Assembly: GCA_051294375.1 (NCBI GenBank)
Contig: JBJCIZ010000744.1
Coordinates: 1,416,262-1,480,261 of the forward strand
Direction of reading: 5' to 3'
From: Paraspadella gotoi
Taxonomy: Eukaryota; Chaetognatha
Length of the DNA stretch: 64,000 bases
Position numbers and translations under genes: made by a program. This document shows positions 7,836 through 17,673 of the stretch, one piece after another. The notes beneath the pieces were generated by a model, which was not told the DNA's origin, did not search any database, and was given only the letters and a program-made list of their open reading frames with translations. Positions within the stretch are counted from its first letter, which is position 1, and each line of letters begins with the position of its first letter.

Positions 7836-10251
7836 ATGCAGCCCTCGATATCAAAACGCATAACCGGAGAAGTTGTTAAATCAATATTCCCTAAGATAAC
7901 CACCGTTCTATTAGACGCGGATGGGGTGCTGTGGGAAGGATCCCAGTCGATTCCAGGTATAGCGTCGAATCTTAAAATAAAAAAGTTTAATATATTTCTC
8001 GTAAGTGTTGTATTTAATTATCTTTATTTGGATATGCATTTCGATCGTTGATAATCATTTGAACAAATTTTTTTGTTTACTGTTAATTATCAATTAATTT
8101 TAATTTATTTTGATTTTAATTTTATATGAAAATTTTTTTTTACTTATATAGTTATAAGTTATATCTAATAACTCATTTTGGGAAGGGGAAGTCGGTGTTG
8201 TGGGAGCATCTATACAACACAAAGTTAGATTACAATCTGTCCTAGTTTTCTAATAGGTATCACACATCGTTCCTGTAAGAAAGTCATTAATGAAAAATCA
8301 TAATATCTAATAGACTGAACAGAAAGAGATGGGAATGGATAATTTTTTGAAGAGGAACCAAAGTTATATTTGATTTTTGACAATATAAATGGAACTATCG
8401 AGGCGAATTTTGATATACAACCCCTGTCAAGAGATACAGGGTCCTGCCAGCTTTTTTTGGGGTGCCAAAAAAAGCTAAAAATTTTTTTTGGTATTTTTAA
8501 AAAATTTTTACTAGCATCAAGTGCATTTACATTTTAAACATTTTAAAACTAAAATTGATGAATTTTAAATAATTAGACTATGGCAACAGCCGAGTTGTCT
8601 GTGATGCCCATTGGGATGGGGCATCTCACTGTTGGCTTTGGGAGCTTCCGACCCTCAGTGACGCCTCCAGTCACTGGCGCGGTTACCCTAGGACGGTCTC
8701 GCTTTGCCAACGCAGAGGGAAGTCGTTAGGACTGTGGATGGAACACTACGCCTGGGATGGTGTGTTCTCCCTCTGAGCCAATGGTTTTGGCTGAAGGATG
8801 GTGGACGTGAGGCGGTGTGAATATACCGCCACAAGACATCGTTTGAAGATGCATGGTTCATCGTTTTACAATTTTCCTAAATTATTCAAAATCTGAAGCT
8901 GAAAATTAAGGTAAACTAATATTTTTATTGTAATAAATACGTTTTTGTGGAAGAGTAAACGTCTGTGTAACTGTTCAAAACCAAAATAAACCATTTTTTG
9001 CCCCAATGGGTGACCCCTCCGGGGCCACATATCTCGGCTCAGGGGTAAAATATTGAAATTCTCCTCGATAGTTCTACTTGTATTCACATAGGGATCGTTC
9101 ATACCAAATTTAAATAAATTTGGTCTAGTAGTTTTCTCGGAACGAGTTATGGTGAAACTCAGTTCGTCCCATTGGCTTGGACAGCTAAGTACTCGTTAAA
9201 ATCCCCTCATGGTTACGCTGGCTAAAGTGTGATGGTGTCGACATAAACACGCCAGTGACATGGGGTGGTCACTGCAGGTCCAAAGCCCTGAGCGCCAGCT
9301 GTTGGGAGATGCCTCACACCCTAGGCATCACACATGTCCCCCCGTTGTCATAGTACCTCATTTTATAATATGAAGCCTTCTGTATATATATATGAACTTT
9401 TAAATTTTCACCTTTTTTTTTTAAATACAAAATCCGTTTCTTCAGGCTCAATCGAAGCCTTCAACAAGATGGTCGCCCTCGGCAAACGCCTCATCATCGT
9501 CACCAACAACAGCTCAAAGACTCGAGAAGAGTACAAACGCAAATGCGACTCCATGGGCTTCGTCGTCCCTTTGGAGAACATCATGTCCACCTCCTACGTG
9601 ACGGCTTGGTACTTGAAGAAGCGCCGCCTCCCGGGAAAGGTCTACCTCGTGGCCAGCGAAGCCGTGGCCAAAGAGTTAAGCGCCCAAGGCGTAGATCACG
9701 TCGGGTGCGGCCCGGACGAGTTGGAAGCCTCGGTGGACATCGTGGACTGGTCCAAGTCGAATCTCCGCCTCGAACCCGACGTCTCCGCCGTCGTCGTCGG
9801 CTTCGATCGCTTCTTCAACTACATGAAGCTCTTGAAGGCCTCTTCCTACGTCCGCGGCGGCGGCGCCCTCTTCGTGGCCACCAACGAGGATCAGCAGATG
9901 CCCGTGGGCGAGAGGGTCGTCATTCCCGGCACGGGATCCCTCGTCGACGCCGTCAGCTGCGCCGCGGATCGTCAACCGGACGTCGTGTTGGGGAAACCGC
10001 ACGGGGCGATTATCGAGTGTTTGTCCGAGATTCAATCCATCGATCCTTCCGAGACGATCATGATCGGGGACAGACTCAACACGGACATTCTCTTCGGCGC
10101 CAACAATGACATACGGACCGTGCTCGTCTTGACCGGATGTTCTCGGCTCGAGGACGTCATTCGCTGCGAAGGCGCCGACGGAGACTCGGAACGGCGACAG
10201 GTGCCGACCTTTTACGCGGAATCCTTGGGCGAGATCGGGGAGATGCTTTGA
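7836..10251 (+). CDS. PGP: HAD-superfamily phosphatase, PGP/PDXP type
   Basis: Two exons, 7836-7956 and 9446-10251, joined through a G|GC glycine codon (donor GTATAG, acceptor TTCAG) to give 308 residues, the usual size of phosphoglycolate/glycerol-3-phosphate and pyridoxal phosphatases. HAD motif I is DADGVLW with nucleophile Asp27 and acid/base Asp29. Motif II is TNNSS, motif III the lysine of LGKPHG, motif IV GDRLNTDI. The central region fits a C2-type cap. These cytosolic Mg-dependent enzymes remove phosphate from small metabolites; PGP clears 2-phosphoglycolate and glycerol-3-phosphate. PGP versus PDXP cannot be settled by eye, so the symbol is tentative. An earlier in-frame ATG at 7761 is possible, but the 7836 start gives the family N-terminus. 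The gene starts only 190 bp after its upstream neighbour, and its 1.49-kb intron holds at least four repeats. Confidence 0.9.
8165..8355 (+). repeat. Dispersed repeat R1, copy in PGP intron
   Basis: About 190 bp matching the reverse complement of 48630-48826, including shared words TTTGGGAAGGGGA, CTATACA, CCTAGTTTTCTAATAG, AAGTCATTAATGAAAAATC and GGGAATGGATAATTTTTT. A short fragment of the same family lies at about 20989-21019 (ATAGATGCTCCCTCTATTTCC). I see no coding capacity; class unknown. Confidence 0.8.
8393..9081. mobile_element. Terminal-inverted-repeat element (MITE-like)
   Basis: The left end reads GAACTATCGAGGCGAATTTT, then ATATACAACCCCTG. The reverse complement of the right end reads GAACTATCGAGGAGAATTTC, then AATATTTTACCCCTG. 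The terminal inverted repeats are therefore about 38 bp and imperfect. An internal perfect hairpin (GCTTTTTTTGG/CCAAAAAAAGC) lies at about 8450-8475. No transposase is visible, so it is non-autonomous. A hairpin-array element is nested inside at 8579-8834, so this one is older. A related, more diverged end lies at 16866-17020. Target duplication not clear. Confidence 0.65.
8579..8834 (+). mobile_element. Hairpin-array element, copy 2 (full length)
   Basis: 256 bp from TATGGCAACAGCC to ACCGCCACAA, flanked by GAC on each side (8576-8578 and 8835-8837). Consecutive hairpins: GGCAAC/GTTGTC (one G.U), GATGCCC/GGGGCATC, CAGTGAC/GTCACTG, GGAACAC/GTGTTC, AGCCAA/TTGGCT and GGCGGT/ACCGCC. The two outermost hairpins sit against the termini, and the ends form a short imperfect inverted repeat (TATGGC versus TGTGGC). 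No open reading frame of note, no obvious A or B box, no poly(A) tail. Confidence 0.88.
9150..9352 (-). mobile_element. Diverged relic of the hairpin-array element, inverted
   Basis: Read on the minus strand from about 9352, the order of words matches the full element: CTATGACAAC, GATGCCT/AGGCATC hairpin, GGGCTTTGG, CAGTGAC/GTCACTG hairpin, CTGGCG, TTAGCCAGCG, CTTAGCTGTCC, then AGCCAATGG. The similarity is strongest over 9250-9352 and weak beyond. Boundaries are approximate and no target duplication could be assigned. Confidence 0.6.
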
Positions 10252-11570
10252 TATTTTTTTTTTTCCGGGAGATGCTAAAGACTTTTTAGTAAAGAGACAT
10301 AGGATATTGTATGAGAGAGAGAGAGACAGACAGACAGACTTCATCGTAAATGAATGGCCACTCGATTGGTTTGACGTGGTCCTCAATGTTTTAATTTTTT
10401 TTGGGAGATGCACTAATTTGGCGGAAAGGGCGGGGAAAAGGGCTGGGGGGGCGGTAAAAACGTTTGAAACGGTTTTAATTTTGTGAATTTAATCCTTTGT
10501 CAACTTTTATTTGGACGAAGGAGTTCCTCGTTTTTGTTTATTCGAAAAGAGACTTCTAGTCATTGGATACTGGTTTCGTGGTTTTGGACTTTAGACGTTG
10601 GACAATGGACGATTGGGCATTAAGGCGGGCCAAAATTGAACACTTTTTATAACTTCTAATTCTCTCAAAGAAATTTCTTTTATCCTTCCATTACTAAATC
10701 GATTTTCAATGCAACTTTTTGAATTAGTTCATTGGGTTGTTGCACTGAAGCTTTTAAATATTTATTAATATATAACAAATGACAAAAATTTTTTTTTAAA
10801 AATTTATTTTTTAAGAATGGATTCTTATAAAGCTTGAAAAATTAAAGGAAAGTTAGTACTACAATTTTTTAAAATTTTGACAAGAAATAGGTTAAAAAAA
10901 AAAAAAAGTTAAAAAATCATCATCATCATCATCATTGGCTGAATTTTATGGTTTTTTAAAATTGTGATCAATAAAAGAAAAAAAATTTAAAAATTTGTAT
11001 TAATAACCTTTATCTAACTTTTAAAGCTCTATCAGAATCTATCAAAAAAAATTGAAAAATTCAAAAAAAATTTTTTAAAATAATTTTTATTTTCATATTC
11101 TCTAACAGTCACTTTACCATTATTTATTTGAGAGAACTTCTAGTTTTCAACCTGTTCCGGCCTATTGGGCATTTTACACCTTTGACAAGTTTTTTCGTTG
11201 TTTAGTACCGTTTTGTTTAGTACTGTTTGGTTTAGTAATTAGTACCATCGCAGGAAAACGGATTGATCATTAGACTTTTCCGCCTTTTCTTCTCTCTCGA
11301 CCAATCAGAGAGGTGGCTTCCCTCACGGAATCGACGGTAGAGAGAGATCAGAGATCAGAAACGAGGCAGTCTTCAACTTACCCTTAAGAAACTCGCATCA
11401 AAATTCCCCAAGCTCAGAAATAATTTCGTCACAATTGTTGATAAAGCATCGATTGTTCACTGTTTATTATTTATTGAATTATTTACTAATTTTCTTTTGA
11501 TAATTTCTAATCATTTTCTTAGTCAAGTTGATTATTCACCGTAACCAAAGACATACCTTTACCATTCTCT
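10252..11570. other. Intergenic between PGP and the BTB gene
   Basis: AT-rich and without a supportable gene. It holds a (GA)n/(CAGA)n tract at 10312-10340 and a (TCA)n tract at about 10916-10936. The words GTTCCGG at 11152 and CCAATCAGAGAGG at about 11300 resemble repeats seen elsewhere (11281-11345 and 25915-25960 both hold a CTTTTCC..CTCTCG..CCAATCA-like segment), so part of it may be a dispersed repeat. Confidence 0.4.
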
Positions 11571-13379
11571 ATGGATAAAATCACCGACAATGCTTTTCAA
11601 TCTTTGAGCATCGTCGACGGATCCGCTGCAGCCAGTGACGACTTTGACGTGACGCTGCGCGGATGCGACGGCGTCTCCGTCCGCGCCCACCGCTGGGTCC
11701 TCCGCCGACGATCGAAATACTTTGACTCGATGTTCCGATCCGGCCCGGCCGACGCCGAGCCGCACTTCGGAGAGATTTCCGGCGCCGTCCTCGGGAAAGT
11801 CGTCGAGTTCTTCTACAAAGGCGCCTTGGAGGCGCCCCCGGATCTCCTCGACTCCATCACCCGCGCCGGCGACTATTTCGAGTCTCAGGAACTCGTGGAA
11901 TACTGCGAAATAAAAATCTGTCGTCGTTTGATCGAGGAAAAAAAGAAAAATCTTTCCGAAGAAAATATTTTCTCCGTCGTCGAAAGCTTTATGTTGGCTT
12001 GTCAGCTGAATCTCTATCGCCTCAAGGAATACGCCAAGGAGACCCTCGTGCGTCATCTTCATAAACCCCGAATTCTGTCCAAGTTGACGAGGGAATTCCA
12101 GGATTATCGCTACGTCGAAGACCTCTGCCGACTTTTCGGAATCAACGTCGCCGTGAAATTGAAAAAGGAGACGAAATTCTTCGAGGATGAGTTTTGGTGG
12201 ATGATGATCGAGGGATTTAAATTCGTCGACTCTCGCCTGAGAATCGCCTTGTCCCTTCAGGAGAATTTGAGAGGGATCGAGGCTTACGAGTTGTACTTGA
12301 ATCACGAATCGGATCGTTCGACCCTTCGGTCGCAATTTCAGATGAGACCGAAGGCGGAGAAGAGAGAGAATTGTTTATACGATCCTTTATCGAGGAAGGT
12401 GGTGGAAGTGATCGAGGAGAAGGAGTCGAGCAACTCGTTCCGATTCAAATGTCGCGACACTGGAGAAAAAGATTTCGTCGGCGCGGAATTTCGCGTCTCC
12501 TTTCCCGAGATCGACTCCGATCCTAAAATAGAACACGTGAGCCTCTTCGGCAATTACGCCTTTGTCGTCACTCATCGAACTATCGTCGTCTTTTCTTTGA
12601 TCGAAAGGAGAATCCTTCGAACTTTCCACATCGACGAAATGTTGGGAAATCCCTTCGATCTTCGAGTCGTGTGGATGAGCATTCGCGGAGGATTGGCCAT
12701 TTTGTACGTGAAGGCGACGTTCGGCGGCGCCCAAGAGGCAGAACGTCCTTACAACTTCGTCTTCTACTTTGACGCGTCCGACCCGGAAATGGTTCGCTAC
12801 ATTTCCCGTTGGAGTTGCTCCAGGACGACTCGTTTCGCTCTGGATTTTTTCGATCGTTTGGTGAAAAGAGAAGACGATTCTCACTGCCTCGTCTACCAAA
12901 GATATTTGTCCCCCGAAGTTACTCCCTTTGAAATAAGCAAATCGTTTCATCCTATTCGCATAAAACTCGGCCGCGGTTACTTTTGGTGCAAAGATTGCGA
13001 CAATATCCTCGCTTACGATGGTTTGGAGAGCACCGTGGGGGCATTCAAGTTACCCGCGCTCCAGTTCGGATTGCGAAGGTTCGCCGTTTTGCCCGGACCC
13101 GACGATCTTCTGGCCATAATTTACGTATATGACAATTCCATAGCTTGGGTCGTCTCGGATCTGAAAAAGGATCTGAAATGGAGCGAAAAGTTAACTATTG
13201 ACAATTATTACAAGGTAGTCCGTATGAAAATTCCAGTGATGAAGTCGAGTAGAATTAGCAAATTACCCTTCGTCGGCGCCGAAGCCGCACATTTCTACGG
13301 CGATGAAGTCGTCATCCAGGCGAACTCCGAGTTTTTTAGTTTTGTCGTTATTCGTGAACAGCTTTCGCGCTGTGCGTAG
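11571..13379 (+). CDS. BTB-BACK domain protein, intronless paralogue
   Basis: A single open frame of 602 codons starting at the first ATG after stop codons. Residues about 25-90 form a BTB/POZ domain (DFDVTLRGCDG, VRAHRWVLRRRSKYF, MFRSG, VVEFFYKG), followed by a BACK-like helical region (ENIFSVVESFMLACQL, LVRHLHKP). The C-terminal 350 residues have no Kelch signature that I can see; they hold conserved blocks such as FVDSRLRIALS, LYDPLSRKVVEV, VSLFGNYAFVV and LDFFDRLV, shared with the paralogue at 17674-22247. BTB-BACK proteins usually act as CUL3 ubiquitin-ligase adaptors, but the C-terminal family here is not one I recognise. The lack of introns, against seven exons in the paralogue, suggests retroposition or intron loss. 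Confidence 0.85.
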   Translation: MDKITDNAFQSLSIVDGSAAASDDFDVTLRGCDGVSVRAHRWVLRRRSKYFDSMFRSGPADAEPHFGEISGAVLGKVVEFFYKGALEAPPDLLDSITRAGDYFESQELVEYCEIKICRRLIEEKKKNLSEENIFSVVESFMLACQLNLYRLKEYAKETLVRHLHKPRILSKLTREFQDYRYVEDLCRLFGINVAVKLKKETKFFEDEFWWMMIEGFKFVDSRLRIALSLQENLRGIEAYELYLNHESDRSTLRSQFQMRPKAEKRENCLYDPLSRKVVEVIEEKESSNSFRFKCRDTGEKDFVGAEFRVSFPEIDSDPKIEHVSLFGNYAFVVTHRTIVVFSLIERRILRTFHIDEMLGNPFDLRVVWMSIRGGLAILYVKATFGGAQEAERPYNFVFYFDASDPEMVRYISRWSCSRTTRFALDFFDRLVKREDDSHCLVYQRYLSPEVTPFEISKSFHPIRIKLGRGYFWCKDCDNILAYDGLESTVGAFKLPALQFGLRRFAVLPGPDDLLAIIYVYDNSIAWVVSDLKKDLKWSEKLTIDNYYKVVRMKIPVMKSSRISKLPFVGAEAAHFYGDEVVIQANSEFFSFVVIREQLSRCA

Positions 13380-13623
13380 TGAGTTCGCTGAACAGTGAAA
13401 CGGGAATTTTTTTTTTCTTCCAAATTTGTATTACGGGTATCACAAAATTTACCCGAGCGAGAGATGCGCTTATGAGAGCGTAGTGAAAGTTATGCTGTTA
13501 CAATCAAATTTTGGATTCAATTTTTACACGATTTTCAAATCAAAAATTTCTACATCGTTATAACTTTATGAAATTTAGACCACTATTCTTTACTTAATTC
13601 TTTTTTTGGAAACTCTCTCCTTT

Positions 13624-13658
<35 letters not shown>

Positions 13659-13982
13659 CTCTCTCTCTCTCTCACTAGATAGACAAGTTATCTGGTCGTT
13701 TATAATGTTATTTTAAATATTTTTACATTTACTGATAGGAAATGATGTCAATATTGTTTATGTAACATTTCAAATCAATCGACCCACGCGTTGAAAAATA
13801 ATCAACAATTCCACGCCCAATTTTTAAAACAAATCTGCGTTCGTTAAATTTTCTTTTTGGTTCCACTTAAATTTTTAGCTTTTGCCGAGTGACTTCATTG
13901 GTAATAAAAAAATTGATTTTCTTTGATATCTTTTGAACCAAAAATGATAGAACGATAAGACTGGTATCATATTAAAAGCCAT
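13380..13982. other. Intergenic with (CT)n microsatellite
   Basis: No gene seen. A (TC)n tract lies at about 13627-13674. The last 17 bases (13966-13982) are the left target-site duplication of the following element. Confidence 0.6.
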
Positions 13983-14056
13983 TGTGTTAATCCTTTCGGC
14001 TTCGTTGAGTATAGAGATTTAACAAAGTTTGGAAATGTTTTCGTCAACGATTTTTT

Positions 14057-14111
14057 TATTAGTATACGGACATGTTTCGACTCTTCATTTCGAGACTTCA
14101 TCAGCGGTAAT
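14057..14111 (-). ncRNA. Hammerhead ribozyme, left arm
   Basis: Minus-strand mirror of the right-arm ribozyme: core CTGATGA at 14104-14098, stem II GACTC/GAGTC, then GAAAC at 14078-14074 and a predicted cleavage triplet GTC at 14071-14069. Within the palindromic arm it is an exact copy, so its own conservation is not independent evidence. Confidence 0.7.
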
Positions 14112-15303
14112 GATGCATTAACAAATTTGTGTAAAAGAAGGAGAGAGAGAGAGAGTGAGAGAAAGAGAGAGAGAGAGAGGGCCAAAAGTTTCCAACACAG
14201 AGATAGTTGTTAAAGAATGAGTACAGTTTGAATTGAGGACAGATCAGTTGTGAAAAGGAGTGAAATGGTCAATTGGTGAAAGAGAGAGAGAGAGAGACAG
14301 AAGGAGAGAGGGAGAGAGAGAGAGAGAAAAACAGGGAGAGACAAAATAATACATTATGTAATGTACAACAAAGAATAAATTTAAACTAATGGTGAATTTA
14401 ACAATTATTCTAGTAATAAATAGATAGTAATGAAAGGAAAGAAAGTTTTTAAATGTGAAATGATACATTTTGTGAGGGATAGATAAGTGAATATTAAAGT
14501 GAAAAATTAAGAATTAAGATAGAGCTCAAAATGATTCCTCTCCCTTGATTGTAGCAACTCATTCCCTCTCTCTGGGGAATGAGCGCCGCCCAAAAGGACG
14601 GCTACGGAGGAGGGAGAGGAGTCCACCACTCCTGTTGCAAAAGCGGCAAGAACGGACAACCGCCCGCCTCGCCAGCAGGCGAGAAGGGGGCAGTCGGCAG
14701 GTGTACCAGGCCAGAGAGACATTCGAGTCGCACTTGGTCTCTTCCCGCAAGGAAGCTTACCTAATGCAACGGCAATGAACTCAACAGAATTGTCATCTCA
14801 ACCAATGACGCGTCAATGATCCGGCTTCATCGTTAAAGCCTTTCATTTGCATAAACCAAGGGGGCCAGCTCATTTTGAGCTCTATCTTAATTCTTAATTT
14901 TTCACTTTAACATTCACTTATCTATCCCTCACAAAATGTATCATTTCACATTTAAAAACTTTCTTTCCTTTCATTACTATCTATTTATTACTAGAATAAT
15001 TGTTAAATTCACCATTAGTTTAAATTTATTCTTTGTTGTACATTACATAATGTATTATTTTGTCTCTCCCTGTTTTTCTCTCTCTCTCTCTCTCCCTCTC
15101 TCCTTCTGTCTCTCTCTCTCTCTCTTTCACCAATTGACCATTTCACTCCTTTTCACAACTGATCTGTCCTCAATTCAAACTGTACTCATTCTTTAACAAC
15201 TATCTCTGTGTTGGAAACTTTTGGCCCTCTCTCTCTCTCTCTCTTTCTCTCACTCTCTCTCTCTCTCTCTCTCTCTCCTTCTTTTACACAAATTTGTTAA
15301 TGC

Positions 15304-15361
15304 ATCATTACCGCTGATGAAGACTCGAAATGAAGAGTCGAAACATGTCCGTATACTAATA
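15304..15361 (+). ncRNA. Hammerhead ribozyme (minimal type I), right arm
   Basis: CTGATGA at 15314-15320, stem II GACTC-GAAATGAA-GAGTC, then GAAAC at 15340-15344. A very short stem III (C/G with loop AT) leads to GTC at 15347-15349, where cleavage is predicted after the C. Stem I can form CG/CG next to the core plus an outer ATTA/TAAT helix across an internal loop. All invariant hammerhead core bases are present. Very short stem III is typical of the versions described in Penelope-like elements, which may work best as tandem or dimeric copies. Activity is untested. Confidence 0.75.
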
Positions 15362-15729
15362 AAAAAAAAATCGTTGACGAAAACATTTCCAAACTTTGTT
15401 AAATCATATTAAAGCCATAATTATGGGGCATCTTTTCCATATAATTTTTTTCAAATATTTCCACGGATTTTTTAAAAATCTGGATCGGAATCTTAGTCAA
15501 AAGTATAACAACTTTTGAAATTAAATTAAACACACTTGGCTGTATTTAAAAAAATAAATGAATATAGATTCTGAAAGAGAAATGATTGAATTATGTTTCT
15601 GATATAAACAAAAATTTTCTATACCTCAAATGTTTATATAATTACTAAGGATAATAAATTATCATTTTGTTGAAAACAAAAAAATTTAAAAAATTCATGA
15701 AGGAACCTTAAAAAACATATAATTTAAAT

Positions 15730-16690
15730 ATGAAAATTTAGGAGTTCAAACTTTGTTCCGGCTGATTTAAAAACTACTGACATAGGGCTAAAAGGCTGTA
15801 TTATCAGATTTTTAAATTTTTGTCATCTTCAGGTGCAAATTAAAACCTTTGCATAATGCCCATTAGCTATATTAATATAACTATTTTTTATTAAAAAAAG
15901 CATAACAATCTTTTAATAACACGCAAATGCATGTAGCTGTATGGTAAAATTGTTGTTTTTATTTTTTATTATAATACAAGGCTTTTATCAATAAAGGGGT
16001 AAATTGCAAAGAAAAATAAGTTATTTCAAGGCTCCATATTGATACTATGATATCAATGAATTTTCTTTGTTCCGGCAACGAAATGTACCTAAGACATTGT
16101 AGTTTCATTAGCTAATCTTTATTTTTATAATTTTAAAGGGCATGTTTGGCAAAAACAGTAAGAAACAAAAATGACAACAAATTTTGAGAAAAAAAATTGG
16201 ATTAATTGTTATTATTTCTTACTATGTCGTCAATTTATTTTTTTCGTTATGTGCTTGAAAGTTAGGCTAAACCCAACAGAATCGGAATCAGTGCATGACA
16301 GCTGTATATTTAATTGACTTATACAGTAAATACCGCAAAATAAAAAAAAATTAAAAAGAAATTCAGACCAAGCGTCGTGTTTATTTTCAGTATTTTTTAG
16401 TCAAGACCTTTATGGATTTTCTTTGTTCCGGCGGCGTTGGATAGCCCAAACACTGCAGTTTCAGAAATCATCCATGGTTTTGTAATATTTACTGCGCTAC
16501 TGGTGCAAAAATTGCTAGGAACCAAAATTATCAGAAACGCTTCGTTCTTTCGGATTTTTTTTAAGCGCGGAGCGACATATCTACTCTCACCAACTTGATG
16601 TTTGTGAAAAAATGAAATGAGTGATTTCAAACGCTGATGAAGACTCGAAATCGAATCGAAACAAAAATAAAATTGTTGTTTCGCGAAAAA
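15730..16690 (+). repeat. Diverged tandem units ending in a hammerhead-like motif
   Basis: The word CTTTGTTCCGGC recurs at about 15753, 16067 and 16423, giving units of roughly 315-355 bp. Units two and three align further (CATTGTAGTTTCA with CACTGCAGTTTCA, then TAATATTT-like and GCAAAAA). The last unit runs into a third hammerhead-like core at 16634-16681. Likely an old satellite or retroelement remnant. Confidence 0.5.
16629..16690 (+). ncRNA. Hammerhead-like motif, third copy
   Basis: CTGATGA at 16634-16640 is followed by AGACTCGAAATCGAATC (stem II with one mismatch), GAAAC at 16658-16662, a 7-bp stem III with one mismatch (CAAAAAT/ATTGTTG, loop AAA) and GTT as the cleavage triplet. Stem I next to the core pairs poorly (only a CG/CG option with a shift), so this copy may be dead. 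Same first 17 bases as the copies in the 13983-15402 element. Confidence 0.5.
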
Positions 16691-16865
16691 CTTTCGTCTT
16701 TCTTAAAAGAAATTTAGATACTAATTTAGATACTCATTTCCGATGCATTACAGAATGCCTCGTATTATAAAATGATATCGGGTTTTCATCTGACCAGACG
16801 CGGTTCCCACTAAACTACCTCATGGAATTTATTTATTTAAATTTTGTTTGAATTTTAACGACTAA

Positions 16866-17020
16866 ATACATAGAATTAACGAGGCGAATTTTGAGATTCA
16901 ACCCCTGATTCAGGACCCGATTCAGGACCCTTGGGCTAAACTTTTGACTATTTTTTGCTTCTATGGATGACCCCCTTAGGGAGCCTGGCCTTAATAGTTC
17001 TATTTGTATTCCCATTCAGA
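16866..17020. repeat. Relic related to the 8393-9081 TIR element
   Basis: Starts ACGAGGCGAATTTTGAGATT then CAACCCCTG, matching the 8393 terminus, and contains GGATGACCCCCTTAGG and AATAGTTCTATTTGTATTC, matching 9006-9092. Much shorter than the other copy; heavily decayed. Confidence 0.55.
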
Positions 17021-17673
17021 ACCATGTGTGGCCGGAAAAAGGCCCGATATAATTTTATAATATGAAGCCTTCTTATATGCAACTCTAAAAGTAGTATGAA
17101 ACCAACACTTCCTCCAGTTTATAGTTTAGTCTTGGTTGTTGTTGTTGTTGCTTTTTATTATTTTTTAGATATTTTTACCGTTGTATGCAATTAAATTTTA
17201 CTCTTCGACCTCATGACTGAAGTTGGTATTTTTTATAATTAAATAGAATTTTAATTTACATATTATTTTTTCCTATGCGTTGTAGGTGGTTAGGTAGGTA
17301 GGTAGGTACATAATCCCTGTTTTTAGAATTATGTATTTATTGTCGTACACAAAACATTTCGGCTCAATAACTTTTGAGTTAATTTTTTTTTTTTTATTGT
17401 TCATTTCAAAAATTACTCTTACAATGACAATTTTCATCCTGTTAATCAAACGTTAAGATTTAAATATTAATTTTTTTTTATTTTAATTTTACTTTTTTTT
17501 CTTAATCATGAAACTTTTTTTTTCACACGATGCTCATTGTTAAATGTTACACTTTTTATCGTTTTAAATAAAAATAGTTTATATTTAAAAATATAGTTTG
17601 AAATAAATGTTCTTCGTTTTTAGGCACTAGTTTCGTTTTATCCGCAATCAAAGAGTGACTCCCTCCAATCGTC
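17021..17673. other. Intergenic, AT-rich
   Basis: Upstream of the seven-exon BTB gene. It holds a (GTT)n tract near 17137, a (GGTA)n tract near 17288-17308 and long T runs. No gene or clear promoter motif is visible. Confidence 0.5.

Larger units (their letters stand above)
13983..15402. mobile_element. Penelope-like non-autonomous element with inverted arms and hammerhead motifs
   Basis: A 1420-bp insertion flanked by a 16-bp direct repeat (ATCATATTAAAGCCAT at 15403-15418; the left copy at 13966-13982 has one extra A). Two nearly identical inverted arms, about 14017-14534 and 14870-15402, enclose a 335-bp GC-rich spacer. The left side carries about 34 bp (13983-14016) absent from the right. 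Each arm holds a hammerhead core. Inverted pseudo-LTRs, a short one-sided extension, variable target duplications and type I hammerheads are known traits of Penelope-like retroelements. No reverse transcriptase or GIY-YIG frame is present, so this copy is non-autonomous. The spacer contains further hairpins (CATTCCC/GGGGAATG, CTCGCC/GGCGAG, GAGAGAC/GGTCTCTTC). Family assignment is inference; insertion structure is directly visible. Confidence 0.8.

Noticed and set aside
9676-10413. Minus-strand 245-codon frame over PGP
   Set aside because: Shadow of the HAD phosphatase exon, which has all four catalytic motifs on the plus strand.
14244-15412. Mirror-image Ser/Leu-rich frames of 63-86 codons in the inverted-arm element
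   Set aside because: They translate the (CT)n tracts of the arms; not coding.
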